Position numbers and translations under genes: made by a program. A DNA stretch of 64,000 nucleotides from Caballeronia sordidicola (GTDB lineage Bacteria; Pseudomonadota; Gammaproteobacteria; Burkholderiales; Burkholderiaceae), in the NCBI RefSeq assembly GCF_000729995.1, contig NZ_JNFG01000201.1:124001-188000 (forward strand). Direction: 5' to 3'. Shown in pieces: positions 27,094 through 35,697 of this stretch. Numbering within the stretch: position 1 is the stretch's first letter; the number at the start of each line of letters is the position of its first letter. The notes beneath the pieces are model-generated. The model worked only from the letters and a program-made list of their open reading frames with translations. It was not told the DNA's origin and searched no databases.

Positions 27094-28050
27094 ATGATGC
27101 TAAGCCGCACAGCCGATCACCTTTTCTGGATGGCTCGCTACATGGAGCGTGCGGAAAATACCGCCCGCATGCTCGATATCAACCTGAAGGGCATGCTGCT
27201 GCCGCAGACGCCGGATCAAGCCGCGCGTGCACAACGCTCGGTGCTGCGTATTTCGGAACTCGAATTCAGGTTCGAGGAGCGTTTCCCGGGCTCGGATTCG
27301 CGCGAGGACATGCTGCACTTCATGGTCGCCGATACCGGCAATGCGTCGAGCATCATTTCCTGCCTGCACGCTGCCCGCGAAAACGCGCGTGCCGTGCGCG
27401 GGACCCTGACCACGGAAGCGTGGGAGACCATCAATTTCACGTGGCTCGAATTCGGCGAGAAACTCGCTGCGGGCGAACTCAAAAAGAGTCCGGACATGCT
27501 GTTCGAATGGGTCAAGTACCGTTCGAACCTGTGTCGCGGCGTGATGGTCGGCACCGCGCTTCAGGACGACGCCTTCTGGTTCATCCAGCTCGGCATGTAC
27601 CTGGAACGCGCGGACAACACGGCGCGGATCCTGGACGTGCGTTTCGCCGATGCAGAACCGAACTCGCGCGAAGCCGCGCGTCAGCTGGAAGACTTCTACT
27701 ACTGGACCTCCATCCTGAGTTCGGTGTCCGCGCTGGAGATCTACCGGAAGGTGTATCGCGACGTTGTGACGCCGTCTCGGGTTGTCGAGTTGCTGATCCT
27801 CAACTCGCAGATGCCACGCTCGCTGCTGGCATCGCTGGATGGGGTTTGCGCGACGCTCGACAAGCTGCGCACGAGCGGCTCGAACGAGTGTGAACGCTTC
27901 GCCGGCAAGTTGCGCGCGGACGTGCTCTACATGGATATTCGCCAGATTCTCGAAACCGGAGTGCACGCCTATCTGACGCAATTCCTGAAACGGGTCGATG
28001 AGCTCGGTGTCCGCGTGATGCGCACCTTCCTCATGTTGCCTCTCGCCTGA
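27094..28050 (+). CDS. alpha-E domain protein (DUF403)
   Basis: A 318-residue, mostly helical protein of the alpha-E family, recognised from MMLSRTADHLFWMARYMERA at the start, then RENARAVRGTLTTEAWETIN, FWFIQLGMYLERADNTARIL and SILSSVSALEIYRKVYRDVV. The two copies of a YxERAENTAR-like element (about 17-26 and 170-178) suggest an internal duplication. The family nearly always sits between a permuted ATP-grasp gene and a transglutaminase gene, as here. Its function is unknown; it may be a partner or substrate-handling subunit of the ATP-grasp enzyme. The gap to the upstream gene is 78 bp. Confidence 0.92.
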   Translation: MMLSRTADHLFWMARYMERAENTARMLDINLKGMLLPQTPDQAARAQRSVLRISELEFRFEERFPGSDSREDMLHFMVADTGNASSIISCLHAARENARAVRGTLTTEAWETINFTWLEFGEKLAAGELKKSPDMLFEWVKYRSNLCRGVMVGTALQDDAFWFIQLGMYLERADNTARILDVRFADAEPNSREAARQLEDFYYWTSILSSVSALEIYRKVYRDVVTPSRVVELLILNSQMPRSLLASLDGVCATLDKLRTSGSNECERFAGKLRADVLYMDIRQILETGVHAYLTQFLKRVDELGVRVMRTFLMLPLA

Positions 28051-28073
28051 ACGCATCCGTCCTGGGAACTATC

Positions 28074-28871
28074 ATGCTTCTGACCATTCGTCATCACACG
28101 AGCTACCGCTACGCCGTCCCCGTGCAGTATTCCATCCAGCAACTGCGCATGACGCCCGCGAACGGGTCGGCGCAGATGGTGCGGCGCTGGAATATCGATA
28201 CCGTGGGCAAGCTCGACGTCACCCGCGACGCTTACTCCAACACGTTGCATACGCTGGTGCTGACGAAACCGCATATGGAGATCCATCTTTCCGTGACCGG
28301 TCAGGTGGAGACCACGCTACTCGACGGCGGCCGCCTCAACGACGGTCCCGGCCGGATTCCGCTTCAGCACTACACCTGCACGACCGCGCTGACCGAGCCG
28401 GATGCGGCGGTCCGCGAGCTGGCGAACTCGGTGCCCAAGCTCGATTCGCCGTCGGCGCTGCTTGCGCTGGCGGAAAATATTGAAGCCAAGGTGCAGTTCA
28501 AGGCGGGCGTAACCGAGGTCACGAGCACCGCCGCGCAGGCGCTGCAGCTTGGCAACGGCGTGTGCCAGGATCACGCTCACCTCATGCTGGCGTGTTGCCG
28601 TGCCCGGGGTCTCCCGGCGCGCTACGTGAGCGGTTATATCGATCCGGGCGACGTCCCGCATGCCGCGAGCCACGCGTGGGTGGATGTGTGGCTCGACGAC
28701 GGCTGGGTGTCGGTCGACGTCACGCACGCGGCGTTCGCCAGCGGCCGGTACTGCCGCCTCGCGGTCGCACGCGACTATGAAGCGGCCGCGCCTGTGCGCG
28801 GCTCGCGCGTGGGCGGCAAGGAAGAACGCATGAGCGTGGACGTCTCGGTGCAGGCAACGGCCGATCAGTAA
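28074..28871 (+). CDS. transglutaminase-like cysteine protease
   Basis: A 265-residue protein with the N-terminal beta domain found in bacterial transglutaminase-like proteins (LTIRHHTSYRYAVPVQYSIQ) and a papain-like catalytic core. The Cys lies in LGNGVCQDHAHLMLACCRAR (about Cys163), the His in SHAWVDVWLDDGW (about His200) and the Asp in VSVDVTHA (about 216). Family members cleave or transfer amide bonds. Together with the ATP-grasp enzyme, which should make such bonds, it suggests synthesis and breakdown of a peptide or amide product. It follows the alpha-E gene by 23 bp in the same operon. Confidence 0.92.
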   Translation: MLLTIRHHTSYRYAVPVQYSIQQLRMTPANGSAQMVRRWNIDTVGKLDVTRDAYSNTLHTLVLTKPHMEIHLSVTGQVETTLLDGGRLNDGPGRIPLQHYTCTTALTEPDAAVRELANSVPKLDSPSALLALAENIEAKVQFKAGVTEVTSTAAQALQLGNGVCQDHAHLMLACCRARGLPARYVSGYIDPGDVPHAASHAWVDVWLDDGWVSVDVTHAAFASGRYCRLAVARDYEAAAPVRGSRVGGKEERMSVDVSVQATADQ

Positions 28872-28990
28872 TTGCCTGCGTACTTTGCGCCACCGCATTT
28901 GTCAGATGCCATGACATTCAAGCCGCGCCCCTCATCTGCCGATAACAACTAAAGGTGAGGTGGCGCGCTCTTCTTTGCCGCACCTTGAGC

Positions 28991-29030
28991 TGATGTGACC
29001 CGATGTGACCTCATGTGACCTCATGTGACT
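28991..29030. repeat. four tandem 10-bp repeats upstream of anbu
   Basis: Four head-to-tail decamers share the core ATGTGAC: TGATGTGACC, CGATGTGACC, TCATGTGACC and TCATGTGACT. The period equals about one helical turn, which would place bound proteins on one face. They lie 113-152 bp before the anbu start and after the transglutaminase gene. Confidence 0.85.
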
Positions 29031-29142
29031 GTAAGCGGCGCGTTTTCCGGGCGACGCTGCCTGGCCGCGATCATCGCAATCAGCCCGATTCGGGCGATTA
29101 CCCGATTACAATACGAATTTGCTTCTATCAGGAATTGGACGC

Positions 29143-30012
29143 ATGACTTATTGCGTGGCAATGCGCGTCGACGAGGGACTGGTGTTCCTGGCTGATACCC
29201 GCACGAATGCCGGGGTCGACCATGTGAGCGCAGCTCGCAAGATGGCGGTCTTCGAACAGCCCGGTGACCGCGTTCTTGTGCTCCTCGCGGCGGGTAATCT
29301 CGCGTTGACGCAGGCGGTCATGCAATTGCTGTCGGAACCAGCGCCCGAAGACAAAACCACGCTGTATAACGTTGCCTCCATGGCGGAAGCGGCGCGGCTG
29401 GTGGGCGATGCGGTGCGCGAGGTTCATCGGCGGGATGCGGCTACGCTCGCGGAATTCAACGTCGACTTCAATTGCAGCTTTATTCTCGGTGGCCAGATCC
29501 GCGGCGCGAATACGCGCCTGTTCATGATCTATTCGGCTGGCAACTTCGTGGAATCGTCGCAGGTCAGCCCGTATTTCCAGATCGGCGAATCGAAGTACGG
29601 CAAGCCGATCATCGATCGCGTTGTCACACCGGCCACACCGCTGGACGAAGTCGCGAAATGTGCGCTGGTGTCCATGGACTCCACGCTGCGGTCCAATTTG
29701 TCAGTGGGATTGCCGCTCGATCTGCTCGTGTATGAGAAGGACGCGTTGCAGGTCACGCGGTTCTCGACCATCGATAATGACAACCAGTATTTCCAGATGA
29801 TTCATCGCACGTGGGGTGAACGGCTGCGGCAGATTTTCGGGGAAATCCCGAATCCGACTTGGGCCGATCCCGCCAATGTGCCGCTGCGGGCGCGCGAAAC
29901 GGTATCGAATGTGCCACGTTTGACAAACAACGATCTGCGCGCCGAACCCGATACGTCAGCCCCGCCGTTTCAGACGCTGATGCAGCCGGCAAGCGGGCAA
30001 GGGCAGCATTGA
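29143..30012 (+). CDS. anbu: proteasome-type peptidase Anbu
   Basis: A 289-residue Ntn hydrolase related to HslV and 20S proteasome beta subunits. The N terminus MTYCVAMRVDEGLVFLADTR places Thr directly after Met, so processing gives the nucleophile Thr1. Asp18 and Lys33 of the unprocessed chain fit the other catalytic positions. FILGGQIRGANTRLFMIYSA, SKYGKPIIDRV and STLRSNLSVGLPLDLLVYEK are family features. The last 50 residues form a loose tail. ATG 29143 is chosen over a TTG at 29119 because Thr must be residue 2. Anbu usually accompanies ATP-grasp, alpha-E and transglutaminase genes, as here, but its substrate is unknown. A 271-bp gap with tandem decamers may give it its own promoter. Confidence 0.92.
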   Translation: MTYCVAMRVDEGLVFLADTRTNAGVDHVSAARKMAVFEQPGDRVLVLLAAGNLALTQAVMQLLSEPAPEDKTTLYNVASMAEAARLVGDAVREVHRRDAATLAEFNVDFNCSFILGGQIRGANTRLFMIYSAGNFVESSQVSPYFQIGESKYGKPIIDRVVTPATPLDEVAKCALVSMDSTLRSNLSVGLPLDLLVYEKDALQVTRFSTIDNDNQYFQMIHRTWGERLRQIFGEIPNPTWADPANVPLRARETVSNVPRLTNNDLRAEPDTSAPPFQTLMQPASGQGQH

Positions 30013-30077
30013 ATCGGACAGGAGCAGGTGAGGCGGTCTAAAAGCGCGTGGTGGAAGCATCGCAAGACAGCTAGCGT

Positions 30078-30128
30078 GAACAAGAACGGCCTGATCGGCT
30101 TAAGTCGATCAGGCCGTTCTTGTTTTTG
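30078..30128 (+). terminator. strong intrinsic terminator after anbu
   Basis: A 19-bp perfect stem (30079-30097 with 30106-30124) around an eight-base loop, followed by a run of T. It ends the ATP-grasp/anbu region. Confidence 0.9.
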
Positions 30129-30184
30129 GCTTCGGTTTTGGCCTGTCGATCGCCGTGAATCAGCGGTCAATACCTCACGCGCAT

Positions 30185-30221
30185 AAAAAAACAGCCATCG
30201 GCGAAGCCGATGGCTGTTTTT
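30185..30221 (-). terminator. intrinsic terminator of the porin gene
   Basis: AACAGCCATCGGC pairs with GCCGATGGCTGTT around a short loop; A and T runs flank the stem. On the minus strand it lies about 60 bases after the porin stop. Confidence 0.9.
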
Positions 30222-30278
30222 GAACCGCAGTCGGAATCGGCGCGCTGTGTAGTGAAACGCTACGCGCCGGGTCCGGCT

Positions 30279-31454
30279 TTAGAACTTGTGACGAATACCA
30301 ACGATGACCATTTCTTGCGTGTTCGTACCGGCGAAGCCGAACGAACCGATCGATGCTTGCGCTTGCTGATCTACGCGAACCGTCTGGCCAGCAGCGTTCG
30401 TGGTGAACGTAGCTTGCGTGCCGCTTGCTTTCTGGTAAGCGCCGAGTGCGTAGAAATCCGTGCGCTTGGACAGCGTGTAGTCCGCACCGATGCCGACCTG
30501 ATTGTAATGAGCACCCGTGTCGCCACTAGCTTTCTCGTACGTGTAGCCCGTGCCGATCAGGAGAGCCGGCGAAAGCTGGTAGTTCACGAATGCGCTGCCG
30601 ATGTTGTACGTTTCCGTCGACGTGTATGCCGAGAAACCGTCCGGACGGTACTTCGCATTGCTGTACGAACCGCCGAACGTTACCGGGCCGATAGCATACT
30701 GAGCTGCTGCACGAGCGATGGCGATCGAGTGAGCCGATGCGTAGCCGCTGTTGATCGGGCTGTCGAAGATCGAATCCGACGACGGGCTATTCCAGGTCGT
30801 AGCCGAACGGCCTGCACTCGGGTTGCTCGTGTAGTAGTAACCGGCAGCCAAGCCCAACGGGCCGTTGTTATACGCAACTGCACCGCTCCACGTCTGGCCT
30901 TGACCCGTCGTGCCAGCGCCGTTGCTGAAACCATACAAGCCTTCGAATTGCAGGCCAGCATAGTTCGGCGAAACGTACTTCACGCCGTTATTTACACGCG
31001 AGCTGTTGTCGTAGTTGTCGACGTCGCCCGGCGTACCAACGATGGATGCCCAGTAGTTGTCACCCGTGATGCCTTGCACCATGTCGACGAGCGGATCGTA
31101 TTGACGACCGAGCGTGACCGTGCCGAGCTTGTCAGACGTCAAACCGACGAATGCCTGGCGACCGAATTCTTGACCTTGTTGACCCAGCTTGCCCGTGTAA
31201 ACGTTAAAGCCGTTTTCCAATTGGAAAATTGCCTTCAAACCGCCGCCCAGATCTTCCTGGCCTTTCAGGCCCCAGCGATCGCCAGACAGGGTGCCGGCAT
31301 TTGTGCCGACCAGCTTTTCGTTGCCGTTCGCGTTGTGAACATAAATGAGACCAGCGTCGATCACGCCATACAGGGTCACGCTGTTTTGCGCGTGAGCCAC
31401 GCCTGCTGTGCCGAGCAGTGCCAGCGAAAGGGAAGTCAGTGCGAAACGTTTCAT
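30279..31454 (-). CDS. outer-membrane porin, Gram-negative OmpC-like family
   Basis: A 391-residue general porin. The signal peptide MKRFALTSLSLALLGTAGVA ends in HAQ (about residue 22), then NSVTLYGVIDAGLIYVHNA opens the barrel. The family's loop region (SGDRWGLKGQEDLGGGLKAI), FVGLTSDKLGTVTLGRQYDP and the end MVIVGIRHKF with terminal Phe for barrel assembly are all present. It forms trimeric 16-stranded channels for small hydrophilic solutes. ATG 31454 follows GGAGAA; an upstream Met at 31466 would add MENL before the signal peptide and is less likely. Confidence 0.95.
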   Translation of the reverse strand: MKRFALTSLSLALLGTAGVAHAQNSVTLYGVIDAGLIYVHNANGNEKLVGTNAGTLSGDRWGLKGQEDLGGGLKAIFQLENGFNVYTGKLGQQGQEFGRQAFVGLTSDKLGTVTLGRQYDPLVDMVQGITGDNYWASIVGTPGDVDNYDNSSRVNNGVKYVSPNYAGLQFEGLYGFSNGAGTTGQGQTWSGAVAYNNGPLGLAAGYYYTSNPSAGRSATTWNSPSSDSIFDSPINSGYASAHSIAIARAAAQYAIGPVTFGGSYSNAKYRPDGFSAYTSTETYNIGSAFVNYQLSPALLIGTGYTYEKASGDTGAHYNQVGIGADYTLSKRTDFYALGAYQKASGTQATFTTNAAGQTVRVDQQAQASIGSFGFAGTNTQEMVIVGIRHKF

Positions 31455-32095
31455 CAGGTTCTCCACGCGAGGATTAAATTCGTTGTTGCCGGCGCAGAGA
31501 ATAACGCAGCGTTACAAAACTTAAGAACTGAAAAATTAAAACCTGTCTCGAAAAAAAGACACTTTATGGTCGATCGTTTGATGTCTTGTAAGGCAAGCCT
31601 GTCAAGGCTTTGGCTTATGATTCATCTAGTGAAAGCATGGCGACAAAGCTGTATTCAGAAAGTTCCTTTTAATGCAATTGATTCAACGAGAATCAGCGAT
31701 TTTTATTAGTTTTTTACTAATTGGGCGTTATAAGCGAGATAGGCTGGCGCCGCCCGCGAGGAGATCTCTGACGGGCAAGAGGAGCGCTGCATATGGCTCG
31801 GCGAGGGTTTACGCCGGGTGGCGGCTCGCCGAGGTCAAGCCAAGTCCAACGCCCTGGGCCGGATGCGGGCGTTGTGTATTACCAACATCCTTACCCATTG
31901 AAAGCGTCATTTTTGCATTCGGCGCAACAAAGGCGCTGCGCCTTTGCATCGCGACACATCCATGCGATTGGACGCAAGTTTTGCGCAGTCAAGCCTTTGA
32001 CACGGAAAACTGCCGTACCGCAAATCACGCCGGTTCGGGACCTGAATTTGATCCCGCTCTGGATCCCGCCGCCCGGCTTGGCGGGCGTCATTCGT
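31455..32095. other. porin promoter region
   Basis: About 640 bases without a gene. The first 250 bases are AT-rich and carry the porin promoter and leader. The rest lies downstream of the YihY-family gene; no clear terminator was seen. Confidence 0.5.
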
Positions 32096-33460
32096 CTATT
32101 CGTCAATTGCAGCGGGCCGGCCGGGTTCTGGTTCGCGGCCAGATTCACGGCCAGATTCACGGCCGAGATCGCGGCCCTTTAACAGCGCGAGCGCCAATCC
32201 TGCGCCGCCGGCCATCAACACGGCGCGCCACGGATACCGTTTCACCAGGTCGTTTGCTTGCACCGCCTTACGCCCGCAATCCAGCATGGCCTGCGCTGTC
32301 ACCCGCGTCGCAGCGGTCTCCGCACGGGCCAGCTTGCGGCTCAGGGTCAACGCGGTGCTCAGCGCCGACACCCGTTGGCGCGCCTGCTGCGTCAAATGCT
32401 GCGAGCGTTCAGCCCGCCGTTCGATGGATGCTCGCGCATGTCCCGGCACGACCGTAAAGGCTTTTGTGGTCCCTGGATTGTTCGCATCTGCATCTTTACG
32501 GCCGGCTCCGGGTACCGTCGAGCCCGCCAGCATCGAGCCGATCTTGGCGCGGCTGCCGGGCGGGACCCGGGAGCTTTGCTGCCCCCACGCACCACGGGGA
32601 TCGTGCAAACGGGCTCGCGCGGCTGAAAACTCCGCGCCGAGCAGCAGGACTGCGGCCGAGAAGTACAGCCACATCAGCAGCACGGCGAGCGAGCCGGCGG
32701 CGCCGAATGAATTCGCTGTGCCGGCGTGTGTCAGGTAGAACGCAAACAGTTTCTTGCCGACGGAAAAGAGGATGGCGGCAACAAACCCGCCGACCAGTGC
32801 GTCCTGCCATTGCACGCGGCCGTCGGGGAGGAACTTCAGCAGCGCCCCGAACGCGAGCGAGAGAATCACCAGTCCGACCACCAACTGCACAACGTCGCCG
32901 ATGATCACGAAGGGCGAATCACCCCAAAGCCATGTGCCCACGGCCTGGATGGCGGTATCGAGGACTAGCGAGACGATCAGCAGGAAAGCCACGCCCAGCA
33001 CCAGGCCGAACGAGATCAGCCGCACCCGCACCAGCGCGAAAACGCTGGACTTCTGCTCGCCGCTCAGCGGCCACACAAGGTTAAGCGCAGTGTTGAGCGA
33101 TGAAAATGTAGCCGATGCACCCACCGCCAGCAACACGAACGAGATCACGGCGGCAACGCCCGTGCCGCCGCTGCGGTGGGCATTCTCCACAATGCTCTGC
33201 ACGCTCGCCGCAGCCTGATCGCCGAGCAATCCATTGACCTGATGGAACAACTGGCCGCGTGCGGCGTCCGCTCCGAACACCCAGCCGGCCACTGCGATGA
33301 CCATGACCAGCGTTGGCGCCAAAGAAAACGCGGAGTAGAACGCGATGCTCGCAGCCATGGCGGCACAGCGATCCTCGCCAAATTTCTTGAGCGCGCCCAT
33401 CACCCAGGATGCGTCCTTTTTCACCACAGCCTGAATTCTTTCGGTGGACGACGTACTCAT
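32096..33460 (-). CDS. YihY/UPF0761 (RNase BN-like) membrane protein with long C-terminal extension
   Basis: A 454-residue inner-membrane protein. The first 290 residues form the six-helix YihY fold: DRCAAMAASIAFYSAFSLAP, then FSSLNTALNLVWPL and LLMWLYFSAAVLLLGAEFSA. Despite the old name it is not RNase BN; the function is unknown. The C-terminal 160 residues are soluble, with a helical stretch and a hydrophobic element YPWRAVLMAGGAGLALALL like the glycine-zipper ends of ElaB/DUF883 proteins. The extreme C terminus has a 12-base tandem repeat giving ESGRESGRE. ATG 33460 follows GAGGT; a longer frame to 33556 lacks a ribosome site. Confidence 0.88.
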   Translation of the reverse strand: MSTSSTERIQAVVKKDASWVMGALKKFGEDRCAAMAASIAFYSAFSLAPTLVMVIAVAGWVFGADAARGQLFHQVNGLLGDQAAASVQSIVENAHRSGGTGVAAVISFVLLAVGASATFSSLNTALNLVWPLSGEQKSSVFALVRVRLISFGLVLGVAFLLIVSLVLDTAIQAVGTWLWGDSPFVIIGDVVQLVVGLVILSLAFGALLKFLPDGRVQWQDALVGGFVAAILFSVGKKLFAFYLTHAGTANSFGAAGSLAVLLMWLYFSAAVLLLGAEFSAARARLHDPRGAWGQQSSRVPPGSRAKIGSMLAGSTVPGAGRKDADANNPGTTKAFTVVPGHARASIERRAERSQHLTQQARQRVSALSTALTLSRKLARAETAATRVTAQAMLDCGRKAVQANDLVKRYPWRAVLMAGGAGLALALLKGRDLGRESGRESGREPEPGRPAAIDE

Positions 33461-33841
33461 GGAAACCTCAACTTCGGTGATGGTGATGATGACCTTGACG
33501 ATTTTGTAATCCGTCAGAGCACGATGCGTTCCACGGCCGGTGAGCCCGTTGGTCACATCACAGCGTGCCGGGACTTATGAGCATCCGTCATCCCGTGGCA
33601 GCTTGGCAACCCAAACCGGGCTCATAGGCCGTTCGGATGCCTTCGGCGGCGCTTTTGTCGCCAATTGTTGAGTTTGTTCTACGTAGTTTTACGTTCAGCG
33701 GGAGCGGGTTTTTCAATCGGCGCGGGAATGGGCAGGGAAATGCGCACGTGGCTGGGCGAATGAAGTTCAAGCCGTCACGAGGTGGCATGCATCGCCGAGC
33801 CGTTGCAGCCACCGGCGAACGCGCCCACCGCGCCCACCGCA
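33461..33841. other. intergenic region, nothing recognised
   Basis: About 380 bases between the YihY-family start and the nasS end. It should contain the YihY-family promoter. No gene, terminator or clear repeat was seen. Confidence 0.5.
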
Positions 33842-34999
33842 TCAGGCACGCATGGCGAACCCGTCGAGATAGGCGGCGGGATCTTGTCCGTCCCAGACGT
33901 GCCCGTCGAGCAGCACGTCCGCGCGAATCTCCTCCGGCACGCGAACGTCCGCCAATGCCGCGGCCTCGCGATACAGCGCCGTCTGGCTGATCGCCGCTGC
34001 AATGGCGGCGTCGTCGTGAGCGCCGCTCAGCAAACCCCATCGGCGATATTGCGTCAGGAACCACAAGCCGTCGGACGGGCGCGGATAGTTGACGGCGCCT
34101 TTATCGAAGAAACTGACGGGGAGGGGAAGCGGCTGCCCGGGGAATCGTGCAGCGTCATAGTCGCCGAGCAGCCGTGGCGCGATCAATTCCTGCGGTACGC
34201 CTAGCAGGTCCGGCGCTGCGAGCCATGTCGAGATGTCAGCGCGATGCGAGGGGTTGTCGAGCCACCGGCACGCTTCGAGCATTGTCTGGACCAGCGCGCG
34301 CGCCGTATTCGGATAACGCATGACAAAATCGCGCCGGCTGGCAAGGACCTTTTCCGGGTGGTCCGGCCAGATCTGGCTAGTGATCGCGACGGTCCTGCCC
34401 GCGTGGCGCGACTCGGCAACCGCGTTCCACGGCTCACCGACGCAGAAGCCGTCGAGCTGGCCCTCGGCCAATGCATCGGCCATTTGCGGCGGCGGGATCA
34501 CGATGCTGCGAATGTCGCGCAGCGGATGCACGCCATGAGCGGCGAGCCAGTAGTACAACCACATCGCATGCGTGCCGGTCGGGAAGGTCTGCGCAAAGAC
34601 CGGAGGACGGCCGAGCGACGCGAGCGCCTCCTTCAAATTGCCACTCCGGCTCAGCGCGTCGGCAAGCGGGTTCGATAGCGTGATGGCCTGGCCATTGCGG
34701 TTCAGCACCATCAGCACGGCCATTTCGCCTTGCGGTCCGCCAATGCCGAGTTGCACGCCATACACGAGGCCATAAAGCGCGTGCGCTGCATCGATCTCGC
34801 CGGACAACACCTTGTCGCGCACGGCCGCCCAGGAAGGCTGCCGGCACAACTCGAGCGTCAGGCCGTGGCTGTGGCCGAACTCGAGGATCTTGGCAACGGC
34901 GAGCGGGGCGACATCGCTCAGCGCCACGAAGCCCAGGCGGATGTGGGTCTTCTCGGGTTGCTCGGACGCGCGGTTCAAAGCGGCTTTGGGTGTGTTCAT
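33842..34999 (-). CDS. nasS: cytoplasmic nitrate/nitrite sensor, NasS-like
   Basis: A 385-residue protein of the NrtA/CmpA substrate-binding fold: IRLGFVALSDVAPLAVAKIL, GLTLELCRQPSWAAVRDKVL, DAAHALYGLVYGVQLGIGG and LDGFCVGEPWNAVAES. It has no signal peptide, so it stays in the cytoplasm, which separates NasS sensors from transport proteins. In known systems NasS holds NasT inactive without nitrate or nitrite and releases it when the anion binds. nasT lies 10 bp upstream on the same strand, and the nitrate genes lie just beyond, so the assignment is firm. Confidence 0.92.
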   Translation of the reverse strand: MNTPKAALNRASEQPEKTHIRLGFVALSDVAPLAVAKILEFGHSHGLTLELCRQPSWAAVRDKVLSGEIDAAHALYGLVYGVQLGIGGPQGEMAVLMVLNRNGQAITLSNPLADALSRSGNLKEALASLGRPPVFAQTFPTGTHAMWLYYWLAAHGVHPLRDIRSIVIPPPQMADALAEGQLDGFCVGEPWNAVAESRHAGRTVAITSQIWPDHPEKVLASRRDFVMRYPNTARALVQTMLEACRWLDNPSHRADISTWLAAPDLLGVPQELIAPRLLGDYDAARFPGQPLPLPVSFFDKGAVNYPRPSDGLWFLTQYRRWGLLSGAHDDAAIAAAISQTALYREAAALADVRVPEEIRADVLLDGHVWDGQDPAAYLDGFAMRA

Positions 35000-35009
35000 G
35001 TTGTGCGGG

Positions 35010-35585
35010 CTACCCTAATAAATCGGCCATCGATACCAACTGGCGCGCAACCTCGGCAAGCTTCATTCCCTCGTCCATCGCGCGCTTGCGCAGCATGGCG
35101 TATGCCTCCGGTTCGGACATCTTGCGCCGGTCCATCAAGAGGCGCTTGGCCCGGTCGATCAGCTTGCGGTCCGCGAGTTCGTTTTCAGCATCGGCGAGCC
35201 GCTTGCGAAATTGCTCCTCGCGGGCAAAGCGTGCGAGAGCGACTTCGAGGATGGGTGCGAGACGCGCGGCCTCCAAGCCCTCAACAAGGTAAGCGCTCAC
35301 GCCAGCACCGACCGCGGCGTGAATCAGTTGCTGGTCGCCGTCGTTGCTGAACATCAGAACCGGACGTGGCGCGGTCTCGTTCATCACAGCAAGTTGTTCG
35401 AGAGTATCGCGTGAAGGCGATTCAGTATCGATGATGACCACATCCGGGCGCTGCTCTTCCACCACCTTGGGCAATGCAGCAGGGGTCGCCACTTCGGCCA
35501 GCATGTCGTAGCCCAGGCGTGCGAGTGCCTGGCGAAGATCGCCAATGGGTTTGTCGGTATCGGTGACGAGCAGTACACGAAGCAT
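35010..35585 (-). CDS. nasT: ANTAR-domain antiterminator, NasT-like
   Basis: A 191-residue protein with an N-terminal receiver-like domain (about 1-120, LRVLLVTDTDKPIGDLRQAL, Asp in VVIIDTES near 53) and a C-terminal ANTAR domain (about 128-188). The ANTAR part shows LADRKLIDRAKRLLMDRRKM and SEPEAYAMLRKRAMDEGMKL. ANTAR proteins bind paired RNA hairpins and prevent transcription from stopping at a leader terminator. The nitrate-transporter leader at 37159-37231 has such a structure and is its likely target. It is expressed with nasS and perhaps with cobA, which lies 112 bp upstream. Confidence 0.93.
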   Translation of the reverse strand: MLRVLLVTDTDKPIGDLRQALARLGYDMLAEVATPAALPKVVEEQRPDVVIIDTESPSRDTLEQLAVMNETAPRPVLMFSNDGDQQLIHAAVGAGVSAYLVEGLEAARLAPILEVALARFAREEQFRKRLADAENELADRKLIDRAKRLLMDRRKMSEPEAYAMLRKRAMDEGMKLAEVARQLVSMADLLG

Positions 35586-35697
35586 GGATCAGGCGCCGGG
35601 ATAGCTCATGCAAGGTCGGCCGGGCGCAACGCTCGCCGCGCGCCGGTCAGCGAGCGCCATGGAGACCGCGTGCATTGTTCGATTCGATGTGCGCGTA

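Noticed and set aside
29058..29080. Sigma-54-like GG...GC pair upstream of anbu
   Set aside because: Spacing between GG and GC is eleven, not ten, and the flanking bases do not fit the consensus.
30210..31709. 499-codon open frame antisense to the porin gene
   Set aside because: Covers the porin terminator and promoter as well as the gene; no family features.
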